Part shown: positions 1 through 7,498 of the stretch, piece after piece
How positions within the stretch are numbered: the first letter of the stretch is position 1
Layout of the letters: each line of letters starts with the position of its first letter
NCBI GenBank assembly: GCA_001897605.1
Contig: MKTL01000001.1
Span: 1-64,000 of the forward strand
Reading direction: 5' to 3'
Length of the DNA: 64,000 nucleotides
Source: Clostridiales bacterium 38-18
GTDB lineage: Bacteria > Bacillota > Clostridia > Peptostreptococcales > Acidaminobacteraceae
Translations under genes and position numbers: made by a program
The notes under the pieces: model-generated
Told to the model about the DNA's origin: nothing
Databases searched by the model: none
The model's input: the letters and a program-made list of their open reading frames with translations, nothing else

Positions 1-2
1 AC

Positions 3-1754
3 CCATATGAGAACAATCAATTATTATTAGTGAATGAATCATTTACACTTAACACCGCTGATTATGACCACGAAAACGACCCGATTGAAGCGTATGGATT
101 AATCTATGTTCATGATTCAAATTACTATGATAATACAATGGGGCAGGAAGATGGCACATCATCAAATCTAACAAATGCCTCATATACCAGTACGATTAAA
201 ACTAGCTTTTCGAAGGCTGGACATTACACCATTTACCGAAAGACAAAGGACATTCCAATCGACTTCATAGATTATTCTCAGGAATCAAATCTTGCAAAGC
301 TTGATATATTTGTCCATCGAAAACCAATAGCAGATTTTGATCTTTCGTGGACATACGACCAAAATACGAATTATTACTTAACCGACTGGATTGATCTCAG
401 CTACGATCTAGATCATGAATTTTCAGATCCTGACAAAGGAATAAGAGATCGAAAGATTATGTACCGTAAAACAAACGGCGATAATGTATGGGTCTATGCA
501 ATTCCAGATCGATTAACCTCTGGCAGCTATGAAATGAAGTACAGCGTTAAGGATATAGAAGGCGTATGGTCGGATGAGAGGATTAAGACCTTTATTTTAG
601 CAGATGCACCTCCCATTCAAATCTGGGCAAAGCTGAAGTCAAAAGATATCAAGTTCACAACCAATGCCATTCCTGCTTCAGAGGACATCGCCATATATGA
701 TATCAGGACCAACTACCATAAGCCACATCAATTATCAATAGCACTAACAGACGCATTTGGCAACTCATTGAAGTCAATCGCGTTAAATTTAAACAGTGAA
801 AACCCATTAAATTCCAAAATAGACAATTCATACAATTGGCAAATTGTTTACGATACACTAAATGAAACGTTAAAAGATGGCTTATACCATGTCGAACTGA
901 AAGCAGTCGATACATCAAATGCTGGAATTTACACAACGATTCGACTTCCATTTAGCATTGTGACACCTATCACTATTGATGGCACCTTAGAGCCCTTGAT
1001 TACTGGACTTGATAGCACTGCAAAAGCGGTGACCAATAAGTATGCGGTTGCTGCTACTGTAACTTTATTTAAAGGGACATCTTATGAAAGAACGCTGAAC
1101 ATGCAAAAAGACACGGTCGATGATGTCACCGGTGAAATTTCATGGAGCGTTCCATTCACAGTTCCAAACGAGATGCCAGACGGCGATTATAGCTTTGCGT
1201 TTACATCAAATACAGCGTCAGGAAAAATAGCAAAATCGTTTTTGACTGCTGAGGTGCTAGCTCTAAATATAAACAGAGTCGACGTGACAGGATATTGGCA
1301 ACACTGGCGTGGACAAATTGATCTTTTTGGAAAGCGATTAAGTCACATGCCACACCGATTCCTATCCTATGAAAAAATTAAGGTCACAGCAGAAATATCT
1401 GGAAATCCGGATGCCGTTACCCTAAGCCTGTCGCCTGAGCTTGAAGCGATGGCCTATACCAATCGTCTTGGACAAACCTATTATTATCAAACTGAAATAG
1501 GTTATGAACCTGAGTTCCCATTAGCTTTTACAAAGATAAGTGGTAATGAACAAGCCTCTATATGGGAACTCACCTATATTTTACCATTGGCGAGAGAGAC
1601 CATAAATACGGATGATGTTCGATTACAAGCCCCTTACTATCTCAAAATTATAGCTAAAAGAGGCAGTAAGGCGGTTTCAGCTGTTGTAGATGATATTGAT
1701 ATCACAGGAAATGTCTACGATATGATATACCATCAGCCTAAATATGGTGACTAA
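3..1754 (+). CDS. C-terminal part of a large extracellular multidomain protein (5' end outside window)
   Basis: The reading frame is open from the first bases of the window (it reads PYENNQLLLVNESF) and there is no ribosome site before the internal GTG at 30, so this is the 3' end of a longer gene. The visible ~583 residues are rich in Asp, Tyr, Ser and Thr, have no Cys, and look like repeated beta-sandwich modules. Phrases such as KPIADFDLSW and YSVKDIEGVWSDE recall PKD-like or Athe_2463-like modules of very large clostridial surface proteins. No C-terminal LPXTG, transmembrane anchor or SLH repeat is seen. A perfect 15-bp terminator stem follows. Function is not recognised; a surface or adhesive role is inference from composition only. 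Confidence 0.6.
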   Translation, partial: PYENNQLLLVNESFTLNTADYDHENDPIEAYGLIYVHDSNYYDNTMGQEDGTSSNLTNASYTSTIKTSFSKAGHYTIYRKTKDIPIDFIDYSQESNLAKLDIFVHRKPIADFDLSWTYDQNTNYYLTDWIDLSYDLDHEFSDPDKGIRDRKIMYRKTNGDNVWVYAIPDRLTSGSYEMKYSVKDIEGVWSDERIKTFILADAPPIQIWAKLKSKDIKFTTNAIPASEDIAIYDIRTNYHKPHQLSIALTDAFGNSLKSIALNLNSENPLNSKIDNSYNWQIVYDTLNETLKDGLYHVELKAVDTSNAGIYTTIRLPFSIVTPITIDGTLEPLITGLDSTAKAVTNKYAVAATVTLFKGTSYERTLNMQKDTVDDVTGEISWSVPFTVPNEMPDGDYSFAFTSNTASGKIAKSFLTAEVLALNINRVDVTGYWQHWRGQIDLFGKRLSHMPHRFLSYEKIKVTAEISGNPDAVTLSLSPELEAMAYTNRLGQTYYYQTEIGYEPEFPLAFTKISGNEQASIWELTYILPLARETINTDDVRLQAPYYLKIIAKRGSKAVSAVVDDIDITGNVYDMIYHQPKYGD

Positions 1755-1832
1755 ATAATGATCTAAGGTCATATCAACGGAGATAAAACTATTAATTAAA
1801 AGAGTCTAATAACTTAAATAATCCTATAAAAT

Positions 1833-1886
1833 CAAGTGTGTTTCTAGTGTCTGTTTTCTAGAAACACACTTGTTAATTCTTTTTTA
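1833..1886 (+). terminator. Rho-independent terminator
   Basis: A perfect 15-bp stem (1833-1847 with 1858-1872, arm CAAGTGTGTTTCTAG) and a 10-base loop are followed by a T-rich tail. It ends the extracellular-protein transcript and separates it from the ABC permease genes. Confidence 0.9.
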
Positions 1887-1956
1887 ATGTATTTATTACA
1901 GAAAATTCAGATAATTCTCAAACGCTCTATGTTACTATAATCAAAAGGAGGACCGT

Positions 1957-2946
1957 ATGAGGAAAATATTGATGAAAGGCTTATCAGCACTTTTGATTTT
2001 GATCACGATTACTTATATCGCATTTACTTTTTTAGAGGTTGGATTGGTAAAGGCAGAAAGGCGGGCGATAAATCAGAACCGATCTCAAGCTGAGGTAACA
2101 GAGAAGCTGACAGAAATGGGATTTTATGATCCGATACATATTAAGTACACAAAATGGGCATCAAATGTTTTAAAGGGCAATTTAGGTGATTACTATGATA
2201 GCAAGGTGACACCGCGCCCAGTTAATGATTATCTATATAAATTCATGGGTAGAACCATACTTCTAAATGGGGTCGCCTTTCTTGTCGCAATAGGCATTTC
2301 AGTCCCACTCGGCGTATTGGCCGCTGTGAAGGTAAGGAAAAAAACAGATACAATAATATTGATATTAACGATGATATTTACTTCAGTTCCAAGCTTCTAT
2401 TTTGGTTTGCTTCTCGTATTATCATTTGTAAGACATTTTCCTGGTATCCTTCCAGTCAGTGGAATAGGGGACGTTTTATACATAGCTAGAGGGTATCCCA
2501 ATATATGGGTACAGGTCATAGATGTCATAAAACATATGATTTTACCCGGTGGAGCGATTGCGTTGGTATGGATTGGCACATTGGTACCCTTTATAAGAAC
2601 CTCCATGCTAGAAGTCATGCATCAGGATTATGTTCGAACGGCAAAGGCTAAGGGCTTAAAACCGATGACGGTATTTTTCAAGCATACTTTTAGAAATGCG
2701 CTACTACCAATGATTTCAATTACAGTTATGCTTTTGCCAACGCTGGTAATCAGCAATATTTTAGTTGAACAAGTTTTCAGCTGGCCTGGTATGGGTTTTC
2801 TTTTACTCGAGAGTATTAATAAAGGTGAAAGAGATATGGTTATGGCGATCCTGCTTTTGTATGCAATAATTGTAATATTGGGAAACCTTTTGTCAGAGCT
2901 ACTAATAAAAAAAGCAGATGCAAGACTCAGTCAGGAGGTAAGCTAA
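1957..2946 (+). CDS. ABC transporter permease, DppB/OppB family
   Basis: A 329-residue inner-membrane permease of the di/oligopeptide (or nickel) ABC importer type. The N-terminus has one membrane helix followed by an external segment with YTKWASNVLKGNLGDYY (about residues 64-80), the usual OppB-type feature, then about five more helices. The EAA loop that docks on the ATPase is at about 225-251 (YVRTAKAKGL). The start has an AGGAGG site about 8 bases upstream and a TATAAT at 1936-1941. It overlaps the next permease by one base (TAATG), indicating translational coupling. No substrate-binding protein or ATPase gene lies nearby, so substrate cannot be inferred and the partners must be encoded elsewhere. 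Confidence 0.85.
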   Translation: MRKILMKGLSALLILITITYIAFTFLEVGLVKAERRAINQNRSQAEVTEKLTEMGFYDPIHIKYTKWASNVLKGNLGDYYDSKVTPRPVNDYLYKFMGRTILLNGVAFLVAIGISVPLGVLAAVKVRKKTDTIILILTMIFTSVPSFYFGLLLVLSFVRHFPGILPVSGIGDVLYIARGYPNIWVQVIDVIKHMILPGGAIALVWIGTLVPFIRTSMLEVMHQDYVRTAKAKGLKPMTVFFKHTFRNALLPMISITVMLLPTLVISNILVEQVFSWPGMGFLLLESINKGERDMVMAILLLYAIIVILGNLLSELLIKKADARLSQEVS

Positions 2947-3791
2947 TGAAAAAGAACCCAATCTTAATAATTGGCTGCATCATATTTACGTTTGTCCTTG
3001 TGGGAATATTGATTTTTCCTGAAATATCAGGCTATGAATGGGGCGCGTTAGATGGGAATGCTAGATTTAGACCACCTTCAGGAGAACATCTTTTTGGTAC
3101 AACAGAACAGGGCTTTGATTTGTTTACTGGGATTTGGCAAGGTGGTAGAATGTCACTATTGCTTGCGTTAGTTGGCACAATCCCCTATGTTTGCTTTGGC
3201 GTATTTTTTGGTATACTAGAGGGCTATTTTGGAAATGCTGCAAAGGCAGTAGTCTCGAGTCTGACGACATTTATGTATGCGATTCCACTTATACCAATAC
3301 TGATTATTATGAACCTATTCATAGCACATTTTGAAGTGGACAGTACAATGAGGGTCATTTTGATCATATTTTTTTATGGTTTATTTAGTTCGCCTGTGTT
3401 ATATAAGGTCATTAAATCTGAGACGATGCGGATTATCAGTGAAGAATACATGCGTGCCGCAGAGATGTCGGGAACTGGAAAAGCTAGGATTATCATGAGG
3501 CATCTTTTACCCAATCTTATGAGTCAAATAATGGTTGCAGCAGTTCAATTCGTGTCGCAAGTCATTATAGTTGAGGTAATATTACTTTTTATTGGAATAG
3601 GTTTTCCAATGGGAAGAATTCCAACCTGGGGAAACCTTATTCCCAACTTAACAGGAGCAAATACATTTAAAGAATATTATTGGATATGGTTCTATCCAAT
3701 AATGATCGTTATGCTGACGACGGTAAGTATCAAGCTCATCAGCGAGGGCTTAAGGGTTAGATTTGCACAAAAGAGAGAAGGACAAGCATAA
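2946..3791 (+). CDS. ABC transporter permease, DppC/OppC family
   Basis: A 281-residue partner permease of the preceding gene. Residues 48-71 (HLFGTTEQGFDLF then GRMSL) match the conserved DppC/OppC segment that usually reads LGTDelGRDv...GaRiSL; here the usual Gly-Arg after the Gln is Gly-Phe. The EAA loop is near 167-192 (EYMRAAEMSG...LLPN). About six membrane helices are visible. The ATG overlaps the stop of the upstream permease, so the two are coupled and probably form a heterodimer. As with its partner, the ATPase subunits and binding protein are absent from this window. Confidence 0.85.
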   Translation: MKKNPILIIGCIIFTFVLVGILIFPEISGYEWGALDGNARFRPPSGEHLFGTTEQGFDLFTGIWQGGRMSLLLALVGTIPYVCFGVFFGILEGYFGNAAKAVVSSLTTFMYAIPLIPILIIMNLFIAHFEVDSTMRVILIIFFYGLFSSPVLYKVIKSETMRIISEEYMRAAEMSGTGKARIIMRHLLPNLMSQIMVAAVQFVSQVIIVEVILLFIGIGFPMGRIPTWGNLIPNLTGANTFKEYYWIWFYPIMIVMLTTVSIKLISEGLRVRFAQKREGQA

Positions 3792-3805
3792 ATTTGGAGG
3801 TAGCC

Positions 3806-4360
3806 ATGAATCATAAAGGGACTCAATATATAGAATCTAAGCATCTTATTTTAAGACCGTTTATAAACGGGGATGCTGAACCAATGTATCGCAATTGGTC
3901 AAATAATGATTTAGTGACGCAGCACCTAACATGGCCGACTCATAAAGATGTCGAAACCAGTCAACAGGTTCTTGATATGTGGTTAAACGAGTACGCTAAT
4001 CCGCAATTTTATCAATGGGCGATTGTCCCAAAAGTGATAGGAGAAGTTATCGGTAGCATTTCAGTCGTTCATATACATGAACGCTCAAACTCCGTTGAGA
4101 TAGGCTACTGCATCGGTGAAGCGTTTTGGGGAAAGGGATATATGACGGAATCATTAAATGCAGTTATCAAGTATCTTTTTGAAACGGTTGGAATTAATAG
4201 AATTGCTGCAAAACACGATGTCAGAAATCCAGCTTCAGGAGCTGTCATGGCTAAATGTGGTATGGCATATGAAGGTATACTAAGACAAGGTGGTGCAAGT
4301 AATTTGGGCATTTGCGATCTTGTGGTTAGATCTATTTTAAAGGAAGAATACACTGGATAG
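3806..4360 (+). CDS. GNAT N-acetyltransferase, RimJ/RimL type
   Basis: A 184-residue cytoplasmic acetyltransferase. It opens with the RimJ/RimL-type strand (ESKHLILRPFINGDAEPMYRNW), and the acetyl-CoA pyrophosphate loop is recognisable around the GEAFWGKGYMTESL segment, followed by RIAAKHDVRNPASGAVMAKCGM, the family's closing motif. The ATG at 3806 is chosen because GGAGG lies 6-7 bases upstream; the in-frame TTG at 3794 would be upstream of that site. It follows the permease genes by 14 bases and may be cotranscribed. Substrate (ribosomal protein, small molecule or antibiotic) cannot be read from the sequence. Confidence 0.85.
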   Translation: MNHKGTQYIESKHLILRPFINGDAEPMYRNWSNNDLVTQHLTWPTHKDVETSQQVLDMWLNEYANPQFYQWAIVPKVIGEVIGSISVVHIHERSNSVEIGYCIGEAFWGKGYMTESLNAVIKYLFETVGINRIAAKHDVRNPASGAVMAKCGMAYEGILRQGGASNLGICDLVVRSILKEEYTG

Positions 4361-4532
4361 CCCAAAATACTTAAAAAACGGCATCCTCTCTTTATGAAAA
4401 TCAAAAAAAAATACAAAAATTTGTCATTTATTGATTACTTTTTCTCTTAAAGATGATAAAATAATGTTATTAAAACAAAAGTATAATATCAACATAATTT
4501 TATTTTAATAAACATATATTTTAGGAGGAAAA

Positions 4533-5765
4533 ATGAAAAGAAAACTGATCCTATTACTGTTGTTAATACTTAGTATTTCTAGTCTAAGCTTTTCACAAGA
4601 CATTACTTTTAAAGAACACAGTACATATGGCAACCTACTCAAAGATCTTGGCATTATCACTGGAACCAACAAGGGGCTAGAAGAAGAAAAAACGCTAACA
4701 AGACAAGAGCTAGTCGCAATTATCAACAAGATTTATCCTGATCAAGATGCATATAAAAGCTTTGTTCCGCCAACAAAGGCTAGCTTCTCAGATGTTCCAA
4801 CAACGCATTGGGCATTTAAGGAGGTTGAATTTGCAAAGGCAAAGGGAATTACCTCAGGTATAGGAAATGGGAAGTTTGGACTTGATCAGGAAATTACGAA
4901 TAACCAAGCAGCCGCTTTTATAGCGAATAGTCTTGGCTTTGGTAATTTCGATGGTGAAATGAGCTATGAAAGTGCTTATTGGTACTTAAATAACACAATG
5001 GGCATTGGCATTGACAGAGAAATGAATGAAGTTGAATCTATTACGCGTGGCGAGGTTTTTCAGATGATTGCGAAAGCTTTATATTCTGATAACGCAGAAG
5101 GCAATCAGCGAATTCGAGAGCTTGGATATTCAGAAAAAACGATTAATGCTTATGAGTATGCATTATATGTAACCCATGCATATACTTATTTCTCATTACC
5201 TGAAGCTACTTCATTAAAAGGAGCAGATATTTTAAGTCACACGATGACACTTGATAAAAATAATTTTAGTGTTTCCGATACGCTATATAATAGCTTTACA
5301 GAGGAAATTCAAGGCTTAGTTGACGTTATTATTCTAGATTATCAGTATTATCTAGATGTGAATCAAAAATATGTTTCAAATCAGAATTTTTCTAGATTAC
5401 AGAGATATGATTATACTTCAACCCCACTTAATGATGTAGAATTTCCTGTAATTGAATCAACAGGAATATTTAATTATGAGGGTGACTATTTTGGGTTAGA
5501 AGTAGATGCTTCTAGTAGCCATATATTTGTAGAGGATTTTCCTACATTGAGCTTTTTGTTAGAATCCACTGAAGGAACAGCAGAAAGTGACAGAAGCATA
5601 AGCGAAATATACGTATCCTATGGAGACGGTTTTGAAACTTATTTAATGGTCTATTTAACCTCAGAAAAGAACCAATATGGGTATATGGTGAGCGTATTAG
5701 ATGATAATGATAATGTAATTGCATATTATACCAATGATGACTATGGTTACTATAGATTGAGATAA
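4533..5765 (+). CDS. Secreted S-layer-homology (SLH) domain protein
   Basis: A 410-residue exported protein. Residues 1-21 form a classic signal peptide (MKRK followed by a Leu/Ile/Ser core, cleavage near SFS-QD). About residues 30-190 hold SLH-type repeats, with telltale LTRQELVAIINKIYP, FSDVPTTHWAFKEVEFAKAKGIT and ITRGEVFQMIAKAL, the modules that bind pyruvylated cell-wall polymer. The C-terminal ~200 residues are acidic and Tyr-rich (many Asp, Tyr, Ser; no Cys) with no recognised domain. RBS AGGAGG lies 6 bases before the ATG. Probably a cell-surface protein held by its SLH region; the job of the C-terminal half is unknown. Confidence 0.8.
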   Translation: MKRKLILLLLLILSISSLSFSQDITFKEHSTYGNLLKDLGIITGTNKGLEEEKTLTRQELVAIINKIYPDQDAYKSFVPPTKASFSDVPTTHWAFKEVEFAKAKGITSGIGNGKFGLDQEITNNQAAAFIANSLGFGNFDGEMSYESAYWYLNNTMGIGIDREMNEVESITRGEVFQMIAKALYSDNAEGNQRIRELGYSEKTINAYEYALYVTHAYTYFSLPEATSLKGADILSHTMTLDKNNFSVSDTLYNSFTEEIQGLVDVIILDYQYYLDVNQKYVSNQNFSRLQRYDYTSTPLNDVEFPVIESTGIFNYEGDYFGLEVDASSSHIFVEDFPTLSFLLESTEGTAESDRSISEIYVSYGDGFETYLMVYLTSEKNQYGYMVSVLDDNDNVIAYYTNDDYGYYRLR

Positions 5766-5794
5766 TATAATTATTTATCATGGATAATATAAAG

Positions 5795-5833
5795 ATAAAA
5801 AAGCCAGTGATTTGACAATCACTGGCTTTAAAT
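5795..5833. terminator. Bidirectional terminator
   Basis: A perfect 12-bp stem, AAGCCAGTGATT (5801-5812) with its complement at 5817-5828, loop TGAC, has A-rich sequence on the left and T-rich on the right. It sits between convergent genes and can serve the SLH gene and the hemerythrin gene. Confidence 0.9.
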
Positions 5834-5851
5834 TTGATGACAATAAACTAA

Positions 5852-6259
5852 TTATAAGGATCTTTTTGATTTAATATAATCTGCAATAATTTTATCCTCT
5901 GAACCTATATGATGATCGATCCATTCGGTGGTTAAGTGTGTGAGCTTTAATCTAGATTGAAGGGTCATACCCTCCGCGTGAATGGCATTTTGAAGTGTAA
6001 TAACATCGTTTTTAAATTCTCTATGAAGCGCTCGATGGGCTTCAAGTAAAGGATAGCCATAGCTAGATAAAAGCATTTCTTCATTTCTAAAATGAATGAC
6101 AACATATGCGGCAAGGTACTCGAGGAGTCTGATGATTTCTGAATCGGTTTCACCTTTTTGATATGCCTCCATTAATCTTTCAGCTCTTGAAATTAATTCT
6201 GCATGCTCAGTATCCATTTCCTCAACACCGTACATGTATTTTTCGTTTAATTTTAACAT
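5852..6259 (-). CDS. Bacteriohemerythrin (oxygen-binding di-iron protein)
   Basis: A 135-residue four-helix-bundle protein that binds O2 at a non-heme di-iron centre. All expected ligands are present counting from the chosen ATG: His19 (DTEH), His56 and Glu60 (HFRNE), His75 and His79 (AHRALH), and the C-terminal WIDHHIGSEDK for the last His and Asp. The ATG at 6259 is preferred over the GTG at 6268 because AGGAG sits 8 bases before it and would be too close to the GTG. In anaerobes such proteins are thought to buffer or deliver oxygen; the neighbours give no further clue. Monocistronic, with the terminator shared with the convergent SLH gene. Confidence 0.9.
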   Translation of the reverse strand: MLKLNEKYMYGVEEMDTEHAELISRAERLMEAYQKGETDSEIIRLLEYLAAYVVIHFRNEEMLLSSYGYPLLEAHRALHREFKNDVITLQNAIHAEGMTLQSRLKLTHLTTEWIDHHIGSEDKIIADYIKSKRSL

Positions 6260-6429
6260 ATATCTCACTCCTAATATGATGTCTACTTATTTATACAATT
6301 CTATAGTACCTCATTATGTCGAGTGAATCAATATAGGAGTAGAAGTTAATTTGACCTAATAAATTAAAACAAAATGTAAAGTTTCATTAAAAAATTAAAT
6401 TAACTATACTAATTTACTCGGAATTATAT

Positions 6430-6472
6430 TATAATCAAATCAGATCATGGTACCAGAGTCGTGCCTGATCTG
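6430..6472 (+). promoter_or_regulatory. -10 element and leader hairpin before the HesB-like gene
   Basis: TATAAT at 6430-6435 (weak -35 TACTAA 17 bases upstream) is followed at once by an inverted repeat CAGATCA (6441-6447) / TGATCTG (6466-6472), extendable by a GG/CC pair across one bulged base. The hairpin would form at the very 5' end of the transcript. An mRNA-stabilising stem or a repressor site are both possible; this is inference. Confidence 0.45.
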
Positions 6473-6501
6473 GTATCGTTAGAATTTACGGAGGTGAATG
6501 T

Positions 6502-6813
6502 ATGTACATTGCTACTAATCAAGAAACTTGCGAAAAAATTGGTGAAGTTTTAGCTGCTCAAGCAGATAAACCACAAAACATTAGAATTTTTATTGCAGGA
6601 ATGGGTTGCAGCGGTCCAAGCTTTGGATTAGGTCTTGACAACGTGAACGAGAATGATTTTTCAGAATCAATCAATGGTGTAAACTTTGTGGTTGAACAAT
6701 CTGTTTACGATACAGTTGGCGAAATCAAAGTTGAGTGGGTTGGAAACGGATACTCTGTTCAACCAGTTACACCAGCAGCATCTGCATGTGGTTCTTGCTC
6801 AAGCTGTGGTTAA
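6502..6813 (+). CDS. HesB/IscA-like protein, cysteine form
   Basis: A 103-residue small protein of the HesB/IscA (A-type iron-sulfur carrier) superfamily. The diagnostic segment is IAGMGCSGPSFGLGLD with Cys36; the C-terminus has Cys96, Cys99 and Cys102 in CGSCSSCG, consistent with metal or Fe-S binding by Cys36 plus the tail. There is no isc or suf gene nearby, so a general Fe-S scaffold role is only inferred. RBS GGAGGTG precedes the ATG. It is followed by its own terminator and then by a second, UGA-containing copy at 7109-7399 that aligns without gaps around residue 36. Confidence 0.8.
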   Translation: MYIATNQETCEKIGEVLAAQADKPQNIRIFIAGMGCSGPSFGLGLDNVNENDFSESINGVNFVVEQSVYDTVGEIKVEWVGNGYSVQPVTPAASACGSCSSCG

Positions 6814-6823
6814 TTAATCACAT

Positions 6824-6857
6824 AAAAAGCTTACCTGATTAGGGTAAGCTTTTTTTA
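6824..6857 (+). terminator. Rho-independent terminator
   Basis: Stem AAAAAGCTTACC (6824-6835) pairs with GGTAAGCTTTTT (6843-6854) around a 7-base loop, followed by further T. It ends the cysteine-form HesB-like gene. Confidence 0.9.
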
Positions 6858-6862
6858 TTAAG

Positions 6863-6880
6863 CCACAATCTCGCTTGTGG
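6863..6880. repeat. Short intergenic palindrome CCACAA-N6-TTGTGG
   Basis: CCACAA and TTGTGG flank six bases directly downstream of a terminator. Related GCTTGTGG-containing sequences occur after the SleB-like gene (26417-26435), after purE (34056-34080) and after the FlhB-like gene (near 58847-58854). Confidence 0.35.
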
Positions 6881-6881
6881 T

Positions 6882-6968
6882 AAAATCTAAGGACTCGATG
6901 TCCGAAGATTTTTATTTAGCAGCAAAGAAATTAATGTAAAATCTGAAGGCTTAACGCCAGAACATTTT
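6882..6968 (+). repeat. Two imperfect tandem hairpins, 56-base period
   Basis: Hairpin 1 (6882-6912): AAAATCT, AA, GGAC, loop TCGAT, GTCC, GA, AGATTTT. Hairpin 2 (6938-6968): AAAAT outer stem, GGC, loop TTAAC, GCC, ATTTT. Both are followed by similar bases (TATTTAGCAG and TATATAGCAG), so the unit is duplicated. They lie in the ~250-base leader region of the selenoprotein gene. No known riboswitch class was recognised. Confidence 0.45.
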
Positions 6969-7039
6969 TATATAGCAGTAGAATATTCACTACTAGACTG
7001 AGCGTGTCTTAGTCACTGTTATATACATAATATTTCGGG

Positions 7040-7045
7040 TATAAT
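7040..7045 (+). promoter_or_regulatory. Probable -10 box of the selenoprotein gene
   Basis: TATAAT within GGGTATAATATT, 64 bases before the ATG; the -35 region 17 bases upstream (TGTTAT) is poor. Confidence 0.4.
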
Positions 7046-7108
7046 ATTCATGCGTAAGTTTGTGACTTCGTAGACTTAAAATGGATTTTATGAGACATGG
7101 AGGGGACT

Positions 7109-7399
7109 ATGTATTTTATAGTGGATCAAGAAACTCTTGAACGTATCCGTGGCGTCCTTGAAAAGCAAGTGAACAAGCCACAGAATTTAAGAGTCTATAT
7201 TGCAGGAATGGGCTGAGGCGGCCCAAGCTTTGGTCTAGGTCTAGATCAGATAAAAGAAGATGATATTGTTGAAGAGGTCGGCGGTATCAAGTTTATAATG
7301 GAAAAATATTTAGAAGAGGCATTTGGTCAAGTTCAGGTTAGATGGAATGGTTATAGTTATTCTGTCGGACCAGTAAAGGGCGGCGGATCAAATTGTTAA
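7109..7399 (+). CDS. HesB/IscA-like selenoprotein (in-frame UGA at codon 36 read as Sec)
   Basis: A 96-codon gene interrupted by one TGA (7214-7216) exactly where the neighbouring paralogue has Cys36: IAGMG-U-GGPSFGLGLD. The frame stays open and conserved on both sides (KPQNLRVYIAGMG before, GPSFGLGLDQ after) and ends with TAA. A hairpin with an E. coli-fdhF-like apical loop follows the TGA (see the SECIS entry). RBS GGAGGGG precedes the ATG, and a strong terminator follows. The product has only two chalcogen residues, Sec36 and Cys96, which could form a selenenylsulfide or bind metal. HesB-like selenoproteins are a known family in anaerobes. A conventional annotation would call a 35-residue peptide or a pseudogene. 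SelA, SelB, SelC and SelD must be encoded outside the window. Confidence 0.88.
7229..7250 (+). other. Bacterial SECIS-like hairpin
   Basis: Eight contiguous pairs, UUUGGUCU (7229-7236) with AGAUCAGA (7243-7250), two of them G-U, close a six-base loop AGGUCU. This loop matches the SelB-binding loop I recall for E. coli fdhF. The loop GG starts 21 bases after the UGA, within the usual bacterial range. The cysteine paralogue keeps AGGTCT as part of its coding sequence but lacks the flanking complementarity. Confidence 0.82.
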
Positions 7400-7403
7400 A
7401 TAG

Positions 7404-7452
7404 AAGAGGCTGTTGCCTATCTCCTTTGAGATGGTCACAGCCTCTTTTTATG
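7404..7452. terminator. Bidirectional three-tier terminator
   Basis: Outer stem AAGAGGCTGT (7404-7413) / ACAGCCTCTT (7437-7446) and inner stem ATCTC (7419-7423) / GAGAT (7428-7432), then TTTTTA. It sits between the selenoprotein gene and the convergent end of pulA. Confidence 0.85.
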
Positions 7453-7498
7453 CACTATTTCATAATTTAATTTTTAGCTTTGTTGTTGTTTAGATTAA

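Noticed and set aside
6882-6968. mini-ykkC (guanidine-II) riboswitch for the two tandem hairpins
   Set aside because: The loops are TCGAT and TTAAC, not the ACGR tetraloops required.
7109-7216. Calling the UGA-interrupted HesB-like frame a pseudogene or a 35-residue peptide
   Set aside because: The reading frame, the conserved residues after the UGA, the SECIS-like hairpin and the intact ribosome site and terminator all favour Sec insertion.
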